Shown here piece after piece: positions 45,799 through 53,995 of a DNA stretch of 64,000 nucleotides. The stretch spans positions 427,924 to 491,923 of the forward strand of contig NZ_QPEJ01000016.1 in NCBI RefSeq assembly GCF_003335085.1, written 5' to 3'. Position 1 is the stretch's first letter; each line of letters opens with the position of its first letter. The position numbers and the translations under genes were made by a program. This DNA is from Polaribacter sp. WD7 (GTDB taxonomy: Bacteria; Bacteroidota; Bacteroidia; Flavobacteriales; Flavobacteriaceae). The notes beneath the pieces are model-generated. The model was not told the origin of the DNA. It did no database searches and was given only the letters and a program-made list of their open reading frames with translations.

Positions 45799-46488
45799 TT
45801 ATACTGGCTCGTTTAATAAATCGAGAAACTCAACTGATTTTGCTTCCATTTGGTAGACAACTTTGTTGGTTCTTACTACTAAATGATTATAAGTAATGTA
45901 CGCTATAATACCTACAATTAAACCGGCTACGGTTGTTGTCATTGCTGTATACAAACCGTCTGATAGCATTTTAATGTCTATTTGACCTCCTGCATTTGCT
46001 ATTTCATGTATGGCAACTATCATACCTATTACTGTTCCTAAAAATCCAATCATTGGAGCCGCTCCTGCAATTGTAGCTAAAACGCTTACATTTTTTTCTA
46101 ATTGATAAATCTCTAACTTTCCGGCAGTTTCTATAGCAGTATTAATATCTTCTAAAGGTTTGCCTATTCTAGAAATTCCTTTATTTATTAACCTAGATGT
46201 TGGCGTGTCTTTACTGGTACACAAAGCTGTTGCTGATTCTATTTTTCCGTTAGAAATGTAGTCTTTAATTTGATTCATGAAGTTTTTATCTACTTTTGAT
46301 GCAGATTTTATAGCAAAAAAACGTTCAAAATAAATATATAAGGCAATTGCCAAGAGTACAAAAAGTAGTGCAATAATAATTTGCCCACCTAAACCACCAT
46401 CTATAATTAATTTATAGATTGATAATGTTTTTTCTTCTGATACTGCTTCTTCTAGTATTTCTTTATTTTCTTGAAAAAATGATATCAT
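45799..46488 (-). CDS. exbB: MotA/TolQ/ExbB-type proton channel protein
   Basis: A 229-residue inner-membrane protein with three TM helices: IIIALLFVLLAIALYIYF near 35-52, and LATIAGAAPMIGFLGTVIGMIVAI and TAMTTTVAGLIVGIIAYITY in the C-terminal half. The GAAPMIGFLGTVIGM segment is the MotA_ExbB family signature. It forms the channel with the ExbD-like protein. First gene of the exbB-exbD-tonB-like set that is followed by folC. Confidence 0.93.
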   Translation of the reverse strand: MISFFQENKEILEEAVSEEKTLSIYKLIIDGGLGGQIIIALLFVLLAIALYIYFERFFAIKSASKVDKNFMNQIKDYISNGKIESATALCTSKDTPTSRLINKGISRIGKPLEDINTAIETAGKLEIYQLEKNVSVLATIAGAAPMIGFLGTVIGMIVAIHEIANAGGQIDIKMLSDGLYTAMTTTVAGLIVGIIAYITYNHLVVRTNKVVYQMEAKSVEFLDLLNEPV

Positions 46489-46570
46489 TCAATTCTCTTT
46501 TAAGTTCTACGTATGTAACGATAATTCTTTTTTTAAATTGTTTTATCCAAAGAATACATTATTATAAGTC

Positions 46571-46609
46571 AAAAAAAATGCCACTCTGTTTTTTACAAAA
46601 TGACATTTT
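46571..46609 (-). terminator. intrinsic terminator after nhaD
   Basis: On the minus strand AAAATGTCA (46609-46601) pairs with TGGCATTTT (46583-46575) with one mismatch, followed by further T. It lies 20 bp past the nhaD stop and before exbB. Confidence 0.65.
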
Positions 46610-46628
46610 AAATTCTAATTTTATATTT

Positions 46629-48032
46629 TTAAAACAATGTTCTTGTAACCATAAATACCCCAGAGCCAACTACAAAGCCAATAAGAGCTAACCATGATAT
46701 TTTTTTGAGGTACCAGAAAAAATCAATTTTTTCCATACCCATAGCAACTACTCCTGCAGCAGAACCTATAATTAACATACTACCTCCTGTACCTGCTGAA
46801 AAAGCAATAAAGTGCCATAACTCATGGTCTAGTGCCTCAGAAAACATACCTAAACTTGCAGCCACCAAAGGTACATTATCTATTACGGCAGAACCAATTC
46901 CTAATAACATTACTACAAGATCAGAAACCCCTCCTTGGTGCATCTCTGTTCCTAATTGCGGTATGGATTCTTTTAAGGTAGACGCAAAATTAAATAAGAT
47001 TCCTAAAGATTCTAAAGCTGCAACTGCCATTAAAATTCCTAAGAAGAATAAAATACTTGGCATTTCTATTTTTGATAGTGAATGATGTACCGGACTATGG
47101 TGTGAATGAGAGTCGTGCTCTTCTGCTTGCTCTCCTTCTATCGTAGAAATAGAGAATTTAGAGTTACTATATATCTCTGCAAAAGTTGCTACAATACCTA
47201 AAGACAACATCATACCAACATATGGTGGCAAATGTGTAACTGTTTTAAAAACAGGTACAAATAAAATAGCTCCCAATCCTAAATATAACATTCTTGCACT
47301 ATGCTTACTTTTTGGTTTTTCTACCTCACCCTCTACAGTTTCTATGTCTCCTTTAAATGCTGGTAAAAAAGTAGCTATAAAAGTTGGCACTACCATACAT
47401 AAAAGAGAGGGTAATAAAAGATACTCTATTAATTTAAGTGTAGTTACTTTATTCCCAATCCATAACATTGTGGTTGTAACATCTCCAATAGGAGACCAAG
47501 CACCCCCTGCATTTGCAGCTACAATAATTAAACCTGCAAACCAAATTCTTTCATCTCTTGTTTTTACAATTTTTTGCAAAATAGAGATTAACACTATTGT
47601 TGCTGTTAAATTATCTATGATTGCAGAAAGCACAAATGCCAAAATTGCAAACATCCATAACAATTTCTTTTTACTTTTAAAATTTACATAACCTTTAATA
47701 GTAGAAAAACCATCAAAATAATCTATAATTTCTACGATAGTCATTGCCCCTAGTAAAAACACTAAAATCTCTGCAGTTTTACCTAAATGGTGTAACAATG
47801 TTTCTTCTACCAAATGCAATTTATCGTCATGTGCCATAGACGCAAAACCATCAACTAAACCATGATTTGCAGAGTCAAACCAATTTGAAAAACTATCTAC
47901 ACCAAGAGCTACAACAGCCCAACAAACTGCCATCATTATTAGGGCAGGTATTAATTTATCTAGTTTTAAATTATGCTCTAGGGTTATGGCTAAATAACCC
48001 AATACAAATACAATAATAATTAATGATTCCAT
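46629..48032 (-). CDS. nhaD: Na+/H+ antiporter NhaD
   Basis: A 467-residue membrane protein of the ion-transporter superfamily with about 11-13 TM helices. Segments typical of NhaD include ETLLHHLGKTAEILVFLLGAMTIVEIIDYFDGF, SAIIDNLTATIVLISIL, AANAGGAWSPIGDVTTTMLWI and GSAVIDNVPLVAASLGMF, with repeated DN pairs in half-helices. It exports Na+ in exchange for protons and suits a marine or saline habitat. A His-rich cytoplasmic loop (HDSHSHHSPVHHS) lies between helices in the middle. It follows the broken dehydrogenase gene by 18 bp and is likely on the same transcript. Confidence 0.93.
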   Translation of the reverse strand: MESLIIIVFVLGYLAITLEHNLKLDKLIPALIMMAVCWAVVALGVDSFSNWFDSANHGLVDGFASMAHDDKLHLVEETLLHHLGKTAEILVFLLGAMTIVEIIDYFDGFSTIKGYVNFKSKKKLLWMFAILAFVLSAIIDNLTATIVLISILQKIVKTRDERIWFAGLIIVAANAGGAWSPIGDVTTTMLWIGNKVTTLKLIEYLLLPSLLCMVVPTFIATFLPAFKGDIETVEGEVEKPKSKHSARMLYLGLGAILFVPVFKTVTHLPPYVGMMLSLGIVATFAEIYSNSKFSISTIEGEQAEEHDSHSHHSPVHHSLSKIEMPSILFFLGILMAVAALESLGILFNFASTLKESIPQLGTEMHQGGVSDLVVMLLGIGSAVIDNVPLVAASLGMFSEALDHELWHFIAFSAGTGGSMLIIGSAAGVVAMGMEKIDFFWYLKKISWLALIGFVVGSGVFMVTRTLF

Positions 48033-48050
48033 TTTTAGTTGTTTGTTTAT

Positions 48051-49277
48051 TTATATCAATTGTTCTAGCGCTATCTCAAACGCTGTTTCACTCATTTTAA
48101 TTTTGGACGCGCTTTTATCAAATATTCTTTCTAATGCTTTTTTAATAACATCTGAAGTATCTTCAAAAATTGCTTCATCATCCATTGTTACTCTTTTCTC
48201 CATAAAATAGGCAAATACTCTTGCCATACCACAGTTAGAAATAAAATCTGGAATTAGACTTACTTTACTGTCTGTATCTTCCATGATGGATCCGAAGAAA
48301 ATTTCTTTATCGGCAAAAGGAACGTTTGCTCCACAAGAAATTACTTCTAAACCAGAATCTATCATTTGGTTTATTTGATCTTGCTTAATTAATCTTGATG
48401 CAGCACAGGGTGCAAAAATTTCACAAGGCAGATTCCAAATTCTTTCATTTATTTCTTGAAAAGAAATTAAATTTTCTGCCGCTAAAGTATTACCTTTTTT
48501 GTTTAAAAAGAATTTTTTTATTTGTAGAAATGAAAAACCTTCTTCATTTATCACCCCTCCATCCTTATCAATAATACCTACAATCTTAGCTCCCATTTGT
48601 GCTAAATAATAAGCTGCAGCTGCACCTACATTTCCAAACCCCTATACCACAGCTCTTTTACCCACTACAGAACCTCCGTATATGGTGTAATAATGACGCA
48701 CAGCCTCTGCAACACCAAAGCCCGTTATCATATCTGCAACAGTAAATTTTTTTGTAACGTCTGGAGAGTATAATTGGTTTTCTAACACTTTTATTACGCC
48801 GTGTCTTAACTGCCCTATTCTATTAATTTTATCTGCTTCTGAGGGTCTAAAGTGACCATTAAAGACACCTTCTTGAGGATGCCAAACTCCACTTTCTTCA
48901 GTTATTGGAATAACTTCATGAATTTCATCTACATTTAAATCTCCTCCTGTACCGTAGTAATTTTTTAATAATGGAGCAACTGCTTTAAACCATCTTTCTA
49001 AAACTCCTTTTTTTCTTGGGTCTTGTGGATTGAAGTTAATCCCTGATTTTGCACCTCCAATAGCAGGACCAGAAACCGTAAATTTCACCTCCATTGTTTT
49101 TGCTAGAGACAATACTTCATTCATATCTAAACCTTCTCGCATTCTTGTTCCGCCTCCTGCTGCACCGCCTCTTAGCGAGTTAATCACAGTCCAACCTTCT
49201 GCTTCAGTTTCAGAATCTTTCCAATGAAAAACAATTTCTGGCTGTTTATTTTCGTACTTTTTTAATAATTCTTTCAT
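48051..49277 (-). pseudogene. Glu/Leu/Phe/Val dehydrogenase interrupted by one amber codon
   Basis: The full frame would give a 408-codon NAD(P)-dependent amino-acid dehydrogenase, which deaminates glutamate or a branched-chain amino acid. The first part (211 residues) carries GGAAGGGTRMREGL, the substrate Lys in GAKSGINF and GGDLNVDE. It stops with TAG at 48644-48642, then continues in the same frame as GFGNVGAAAAYYLAQ and through to 48051 with no other defect. The stop sits exactly where the family has Gln in VQGFGNVG, so one C-to-T change (CAG to TAG) explains it. The N-terminal piece would lack the NAD-binding fold. Recent inactivation or a sequencing error are both possible. Confidence 0.88.
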
Positions 49278-49335
49278 TTTTTATCTTAAATCAATTTACT
49301 TATTTTTTTAAATACTCTTTAATGCTGTATTAAAA

Positions 49336-49349
49336 TCCCCTTCAGGGGA
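49336..49349. other. hairpin in the leader of the dehydrogenase gene
   Basis: TCCCC-TTCA-GGGGA forms a 5-bp GC-rich hairpin. It lies downstream of the dehydrogenase promoter and 59 bp before its ATG, so it is in the 5' leader; on the minus strand it is followed by a short ATTTTA. It could be a weak anmK terminator or an attenuator. Confidence 0.4.
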
Positions 49350-49407
49350 AAAGTTACAATTGATTCATTTTGCTTTATGTTAAGAATTTTAAATTTCTGA
49401 AACCTCA

Positions 49408-49437
49408 CAAATTTAAGCTAAAAATATGATTGCCCAA
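49408..49437 (-). promoter_or_regulatory. promoter of the interrupted dehydrogenase gene
   Basis: On the minus strand TTG (49437-49435), a 19-base spacer and TAAATTTG (49415-49408) fit the consensus. The predicted leader is about 125 bases. Confidence 0.6.
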
Positions 49438-49452
49438 ATTTTTAATAGTTTA

Positions 49453-50508
49453 CTAAAAGTTAAAAATAACTCCTGAAGAATGGTTTTTTGATGCCCCAGT
49501 TACACTAGACAAGCAATTTATTTGATTATTGACCTTTAATAAGCCTAAAAAAGCAAAGAGTAGCGCTTCTTTAAAATCTATTAACTGATTATTTGGTAAT
49601 GAGAATTGACTGTTAGAAACCGCCTGAATTCTAGCTATTAAAAAAGAATTAAACGCTCCTCCACCAGTAATCAACACAGAATCACTCTTTATAACGGCAG
49701 CAATTTGAATAGCAATATGCTCAATAAAGGTTCTTAAAATTACTGCAACTTCTTTTTCTTCTGCATCTATTAACGGAAAAATAAATTCTTTTACCCATTC
49801 TAACCCCAAAGATTTTGGAGGCTGCAACGTATAATAAGACAAACTATTTAACTTCTCTAAAAGACTCCTATTAATAGTTCCTTTAGATGCTATTTTACCA
49901 TTATCATCATACATCAACCCCAGCTTACTCACATAATGATTAAGCACAATATTAACAGGACAAATATCAAAAGCCACTCTTTTACCGTTATCTTTGAAAG
50001 AAATATTTGAAAAACCACCTAAATTTAAGCAGTAATCGTAATTTGAAAACAACAACTCATCTCCAATTGGTACTAACGGCGCTCCTTGTCCTCCTAATTT
50101 TACATCTTGAGTTCTAAAGTCACAAACCGTTTTTAAACGTGTTTTTTTAGCAATTTCTTTTCCAGATCCAATTTGTAAAGTAATTCCTTTTTCGGGCTGA
50201 TGCAAAATTGTATGGCCATGAGAAGCTATAAAATCTATTTCAGCTATATTATTTTTTTTAATAAAATCAACTATAATTCCACCTAAAAATTGCCCATAAG
50301 CTTCATCTAACTTTTGTAAATCTTTTGATGTAAAATCAATTGCTTTTTGAAGTGTACTTTGCCAAGTATCAGAATAACAATAGGTTTCTGCTTTTAGAAT
50401 CTTAAAATCTTGATATGTATTCTTATTAAATTTTACAAAAACCAAATCTACACCGTCTAAAGATGTCCCAGACATTACCCCTATACTATGTATATATTTT
50501 TTATTCAT
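49453..50508 (-). CDS. anmK: anhydro-N-acetylmuramic acid kinase
   Basis: Phosphorylates and opens 1,6-anhydro-MurNAc from peptidoglycan turnover to give MurNAc-6-phosphate. The 351-residue protein has the family start IGVMSGTSLDGVDLVFV, FIASHGHTILHQP, LKTVCDFRTQDVKLGGQGAPLVPIGD and the C-terminal LITGGGAFN. No MurQ etherase is adjacent. Read on the minus strand, divergent from the acyl-CoA dehydrogenase gene over a 92-bp spacer. Confidence 0.95.
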   Translation of the reverse strand: MNKKYIHSIGVMSGTSLDGVDLVFVKFNKNTYQDFKILKAETYCYSDTWQSTLQKAIDFTSKDLQKLDEAYGQFLGGIIVDFIKKNNIAEIDFIASHGHTILHQPEKGITLQIGSGKEIAKKTRLKTVCDFRTQDVKLGGQGAPLVPIGDELLFSNYDYCLNLGGFSNISFKDNGKRVAFDICPVNIVLNHYVSKLGLMYDDNGKIASKGTINRSLLEKLNSLSYYTLQPPKSLGLEWVKEFIFPLIDAEEKEVAVILRTFIEHIAIQIAAVIKSDSVLITGGGAFNSFLIARIQAVSNSQFSLPNNQLIDFKEALLFAFLGLLKVNNQINCLSSVTGASKNHSSGVIFNF

Positions 50509-50532
50509 ATCTATAAAATTAAGAAAACTTTA

Positions 50533-50563
50533 TTGATAATATATTACGAAATCGATATCTTTG
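50533..50563 (+). promoter_or_regulatory. promoter of the acyl-CoA dehydrogenase gene
   Basis: TTG (50533-50535), a 20-base spacer and TATCTTTG (50556-50563) match the Bacteroidota consensus in full. The expected leader is about 32 bases. Confidence 0.72.
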
Positions 50564-50600
50564 AGGCTTTAAATTACGAATACAATAAAAATATAGGGTA

Positions 50601-51743
50601 ATGAATTTTAATTTAACAGAAGAACATCAAATGATTCGAGATGCAGCAAGAGATTTTGCGCAAACAGAATTGTTACCTGGAGTAATAGAAAGAGATGAAA
50701 AACAAGAGTTCCCAAAAGAATTGGTACAAAAAATGGGAGCTGCTGGTTTTTTAGGACTCATGGTAGACCCAAAATATGGCGGAAGCGGAATGGACACCAT
50801 CTCTTACGTATTGGTAATGGAAGAGCTTTCTAAAATAGACGCTTCTGCTTCTGTTATTGTTTCTGTAAACAATTCATTAGTATGCTACGGTTTACAGGCG
50901 TACGGCTCAGAAGAGCAAAAACAAAAATACTTAACCAAATTGGCAACTGGAGAATATGTTGGTGCATTCTGTTTAAGCGAACCAGAAGCAGGTTCAGATG
51001 CTACATCTCAAGCCACAACAGCTATAGACAAAGGAGACCATTACGTAATTAATGGTACAAAAAACTGGATTACAAACGGCGGACGTTCTCATGTATACCT
51101 AGTAATTGCCCAAACAGACAGAGAAAAAGGCCACAGAGGTATTAACGCATTTATTGTAGAAAAAGATATGAAAGGGTTTCATATTGGTCCAAAAGAAGAT
51201 AAACTAGGCATACGAGGTTCAGACACGCATACCCTTCAGTTTAATGATGTTAAAGTACCTAAAGAAAATAGAATAGGAGAAGACGGTTTTGGCTTTAAAT
51301 TTGCCATGAAAACCCTTTCTGGCGGTAGAATTGGTATTGCATCTCAAGCACTTGGTATTGCTTCTGGCGCTTATGAATTGGCCTTAAAATATTCTAAAGA
51401 GCGTAAAGCGTTTGGCACAGAAATTTGCAATCATCAAGCTATTGCCTTTAAACTGGCAGATATGTATACAGAAATTGAAGCTGCAAGACTCTTGGTTATG
51501 AAAGCCGCTTTTGACAAAGACCAAGGCAACAATTACGACATGTCTTCGGCCATGGCAAAATTATACGCCAGTAAAGTAGCTATGGAACAGACCGTAGAAG
51601 CGGTGCAAATACATGGTGGCAATGGCTTTGTAAAAGAATATCACGTAGAGCGTTTAATGCGCGATGCAAAAATAACTCAGATTTATGAAGGTACTTCAGA
51701 AATTCAGAAAATTGTAATTTCTCGCGGAGTCATCAAAGGCTAA
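50601..51743 (+). CDS. short/medium-chain acyl-CoA dehydrogenase
   Basis: An FAD enzyme that makes the first oxidation in fatty-acid or amino-acid acyl-CoA breakdown. The 380-residue protein is full length: FNLTEEHQMIRDAARDFAQ at the N-terminus, CLSEPEAGSDA and NGTKNWITNG in the FAD/substrate region, and the C-terminal catalytic base Glu363 in IYEGTSEIQ, in the position used by butyryl-type enzymes. RERKAFG appears as KERKAFGTEICNHQA. It stands alone with its own promoter and terminator; no electron-transfer flavoprotein or thiolase gene is adjacent. Confidence 0.95.
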   Translation: MNFNLTEEHQMIRDAARDFAQTELLPGVIERDEKQEFPKELVQKMGAAGFLGLMVDPKYGGSGMDTISYVLVMEELSKIDASASVIVSVNNSLVCYGLQAYGSEEQKQKYLTKLATGEYVGAFCLSEPEAGSDATSQATTAIDKGDHYVINGTKNWITNGGRSHVYLVIAQTDREKGHRGINAFIVEKDMKGFHIGPKEDKLGIRGSDTHTLQFNDVKVPKENRIGEDGFGFKFAMKTLSGGRIGIASQALGIASGAYELALKYSKERKAFGTEICNHQAIAFKLADMYTEIEAARLLVMKAAFDKDQGNNYDMSSAMAKLYASKVAMEQTVEAVQIHGGNGFVKEYHVERLMRDAKITQIYEGTSEIQKIVISRGVIKG

Positions 51744-51766
51744 ATCACCATGTAATATCATTAATT

Positions 51767-51803
51767 AAAACATCCATCTTTTTTATAGGTGGATGTTTTT
51801 TTT
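51767..51803 (+). terminator. intrinsic terminator after the acyl-CoA dehydrogenase gene
   Basis: CATCCATC (51771-51778) pairs with GGTGGATG (51788-51795, one T-G pair), extended by A-T pairs and followed by eight T. The intergenic repeat copy A begins at the very next base. Confidence 0.85.
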
Positions 51804-51902
51804 GGGCGCAACCTTTCAGGTCAGGCTTTCCGCACTCGCTTTTTTGTCTTGTTTTATCAAACAATACAAAAAGAGCTCAAACAAAGCTACAATCCTTTGC
51901 GC
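51804..51902 (+). repeat. GGGCG...GCGC family intergenic repeat, copy A
   Basis: The 99-base element begins GGGCGCAACCTTTCAGGT, continues GGCTTTCCGC, has a central imperfect hairpin (CTTTTTTGTCTTGTTT against AAACAATACAAAAAG) and ends CAATCCTTTGCGC. It begins immediately after the terminator T run and ends 14 bp before the convergent truA-like stop. Ends and layout match copy B at 45299-45372. Confidence 0.75.
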
Positions 51903-51916
51903 TGCTTGTTTGCAAA

Positions 51917-52699
51917 CTAAAAGACAAGTTCAATATTATAGAGTTGTAAACCAGAGGCAGGTGCAATATTTCTAAGAGGTTTACCGTCATTACCTTCTTG
52001 TAAAGAATTCGCTACGTATGCTAAAGTTAAATTACCTTTACCTACTTCAAACAGAGTTGCCATCATCAATCTAATTTGATATCGTAAAAAACCCTTTCCC
52101 TTTACCTTTAATATATAAGACTGTTGCGGAAAAAAATTAGCCACCAAAACATCATTCAAAGAAACCTCACAAGAATCAATACTACGTTTAAAAACAGTGT
52201 TTGCAGAAGGCTTAGTGCAGTACTTATTAAAATAATGCGTTCCTTCAAACAGTTTCGCAGCTTCCATCATCAAATCAATATCTAAATCAACATCAATATT
52301 TATCATAAAAGGAGCCGCAAAAGGATGATTCTTTTCTCCAAAAGAAAAATAATAATGATATTCTTTAAGTTTTGGTGCATTAATAAGGTTGTAACCTAAA
52401 CTTACTTTACGTATGGAAGTTGCCTTAAAGTCAGGAGAAAAATTAGAATTTAACTCCTTAAGAAATACCTTTTCCTCTACAACAACATCTGTAAACAATT
52501 GAAAACAGTATGTGTTTGCAGATACCTTAGCATCAGTTCTTCCCACTCCAATAGTTTTATACCGCTCATTATCAAAGACAAAAGACAATGTTTTATCTAC
52601 CATATCATGTACTGTCTTTGCATTGGTTTGTTTTTGCCATCCTGAAAAACGAAAACCAAGAAATTGCAAAAAAATCACATAAGAAAATGAATATTTCAT
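51917..52699 (-). CDS. truA: TruA-like tRNA pseudouridine synthase
   Basis: A 260-residue protein of the TruA family, which converts uridines 38-40 of tRNA anticodon arms to pseudouridine. The catalytic Asp is in GVGRTDAKVSANTYCFQLF. The family usually reads GRTDAGVHA; here Lys and Ser replace the Gly and His that follow. FSGWQKQ near the N-terminus and FLRYQIRLMMATLFEVGKG near the C-terminus are further TruA signatures. Flavobacteria often carry two TruA paralogues and this may be the divergent one. The promoter box is only 5 bp before the ATG, suggesting a leaderless transcript. Confidence 0.85.
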   Translation of the reverse strand: MKYSFSYVIFLQFLGFRFSGWQKQTNAKTVHDMVDKTLSFVFDNERYKTIGVGRTDAKVSANTYCFQLFTDVVVEEKVFLKELNSNFSPDFKATSIRKVSLGYNLINAPKLKEYHYYFSFGEKNHPFAAPFMINIDVDLDIDLMMEAAKLFEGTHYFNKYCTKPSANTVFKRSIDSCEVSLNDVLVANFFPQQSYILKVKGKGFLRYQIRLMMATLFEVGKGNLTLAYVANSLQEGNDGKPLRNIAPASGLQLYNIELVF

Positions 52700-52704
52700 A
52701 GGTG

Positions 52705-52736
52705 CAAAAGTACAATAATTACATTTTTTTTTACAA
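52705..52736 (-). promoter_or_regulatory. promoter of the truA-like gene
   Basis: On the minus strand TTG (52736-52734), a 21-base spacer and TACTTTTG (52712-52705) fit the consensus. It ends 5 bp before the ATG at 52699. Confidence 0.6.
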
Positions 52737-52835
52737 AAAGTGCATTTTTATGAATATCTCAAAATTACCAATCACTTTTTTGCGAACCCTATATTTATAG
52801 CAGTTAAAAAAGTAAAAAATAAATTTATCTCAAAA

Positions 52836-52860
52836 TAACCCTCTTTTTTTTGAGGGTATT
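52836..52860. other. inverted repeat upstream of the nitrogen island
   Basis: ACCCTC (52838-52843) pairs with GAGGGT (52852-52857) around an eight-T loop, with flanking A/T bases extending the symmetry. It lies about 36 bp upstream of the -33 element of the porin promoter. No T run follows on the plus strand, so an operator-like site is as likely as a terminator. Confidence 0.4.
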
Positions 52861-52895
52861 ATCAAAAATTATGATGTTTTAAGAAATACACCCCC

Positions 52896-52925
52896 TTGCT
52901 AGTATAAAATAAATATATACTTTTG
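52896..52925 (+). promoter_or_regulatory. promoter of the porin-ammonium transporter operon
   Basis: TTG (52896-52898), a 19-base spacer and TACTTTTG (52918-52925) match the consensus exactly. The leader to the porin ATG is about 43 bases. Confidence 0.7.
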
Positions 52926-52973
52926 ACCCAGTTCAATTAATAAAAATCATTTAACACTAAAAGAACAAACATT

Positions 52974-53960
52974 ATGAAAAAATTAATTTTTACTTTATTA
53001 TTGGCAAGTAGCTTAATAGTAAGTGCGCAGGAAGAAGAAAAAAAATCATTCACTTTAAGTGGTAGTGTAGATACTTACTTTAGAGGAAACATAAGTGGTG
53101 GTAATTTTGACACTGCTCCTGGTAGTTCATTTGCTAACAATCCAGGATTTTCTCTTGGTATGATTAACCTAATTGCTAGTTACGAAGGTGAAAAAGTTGG
53201 TTTTGTTGCAGATATGGTATACGGACCAAGAGGTGCAGATGCAGTATTTAACTCTGTAGGTAACTCATCTTCTATAGTAAATCAATTATACGCATATTGG
53301 AATGTAAGCGAAAAAGTAACTATTACTTTAGGTAACTTTAATACATTCTTAGGGTACGAAGTTATTTCTCCATCAGCTAACTTTAACTACAGTACTTCTT
53401 ACTTATTCTCTTATGGTCCATTTAGCCATACAGGTATTAAAGCAGACTTTGATTTAGGAGGAGACACTTCTTTAATGTTAGCAGTAATGAACCCAACAGA
53501 TTTTACAGAATTCAACCCTAATGGTAGCTATGCATTTGGCGCTCAGTTAGGTTTTTCTGGTCAATATGTTAACTTTTTATATGACCAAGGAGCTTTTGAA
53601 ATAGACTTTACTGGTGGATTTGACGTATCAGAAACTTTCTTTTTAGGCGTAAACGCAGCTTATTTCTCAGGAGATGATGCTCCAGGTTTTTATGGTGCAG
53701 CTTTATACCCACAAATTGCAACTTCAGATTCATTTAAAATTGGTTTAAGAGCTGAATACTTTGTAGAAGATGGTGATTTCGGAGCTATTGGAACAGGTGT
53801 TGCTGATTCAAGCGTATTTGCTACAACTTTAACAGGTAACTACTCTATAGGATCTTTAACTATAATCCCAGAATTAAGATTAGACTCTGCGTCTGAGCCA
53901 GCATTCGTAGGAGATAAAAGTTTAAGTTCATTTTTATTAGCAGCGGTTTACTCTTTCTAA
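52974..53960 (+). CDS. outer-membrane beta-barrel (porin-like) protein
   Basis: A 328-residue secreted barrel. The signal peptide MKKLIFTLLLASSLIVSAQ is followed by EEEKKSFTLSGSVDTYFRGN and a series of alternating amphipathic strands, ending in a terminal strand LLAAVYSF with C-terminal Phe as required for barrel assembly. It resembles the porin type often annotated as BBP2-like in Bacteroidota. It starts the operon and is followed after 35 bp by an ammonium transporter gene, which suggests it helps small nitrogen compounds cross the outer membrane. That role is inferred from context only. Confidence 0.85.
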   Translation: MKKLIFTLLLASSLIVSAQEEEKKSFTLSGSVDTYFRGNISGGNFDTAPGSSFANNPGFSLGMINLIASYEGEKVGFVADMVYGPRGADAVFNSVGNSSSIVNQLYAYWNVSEKVTITLGNFNTFLGYEVISPSANFNYSTSYLFSYGPFSHTGIKADFDLGGDTSLMLAVMNPTDFTEFNPNGSYAFGAQLGFSGQYVNFLYDQGAFEIDFTGGFDVSETFFLGVNAAYFSGDDAPGFYGAALYPQIATSDSFKIGLRAEYFVEDGDFGAIGTGVADSSVFATTLTGNYSIGSLTIIPELRLDSASEPAFVGDKSLSSFLLAAVYSF

Positions 53961-53995
53961 ACAAAAAAATTAATTACTAACCAAAAAATTATATT

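Noticed and set aside
47344..47691. 115-residue plus-strand frame inside nhaD
   Set aside because: Antisense shadow of membrane-helix coding sequence.
48642..48644. TAG as pyrrolysine or other recoded codon
   Set aside because: Flavobacteria are not known to have the pyrrolysine system, no supporting genes are present, and relatives have Gln at this position.
51793..51975. 60-residue plus-strand reading frame after the acyl-CoA dehydrogenase gene
   Set aside because: It begins within a terminator, runs through the intergenic repeat and overlaps the end of the truA-like gene; no protein-like features.
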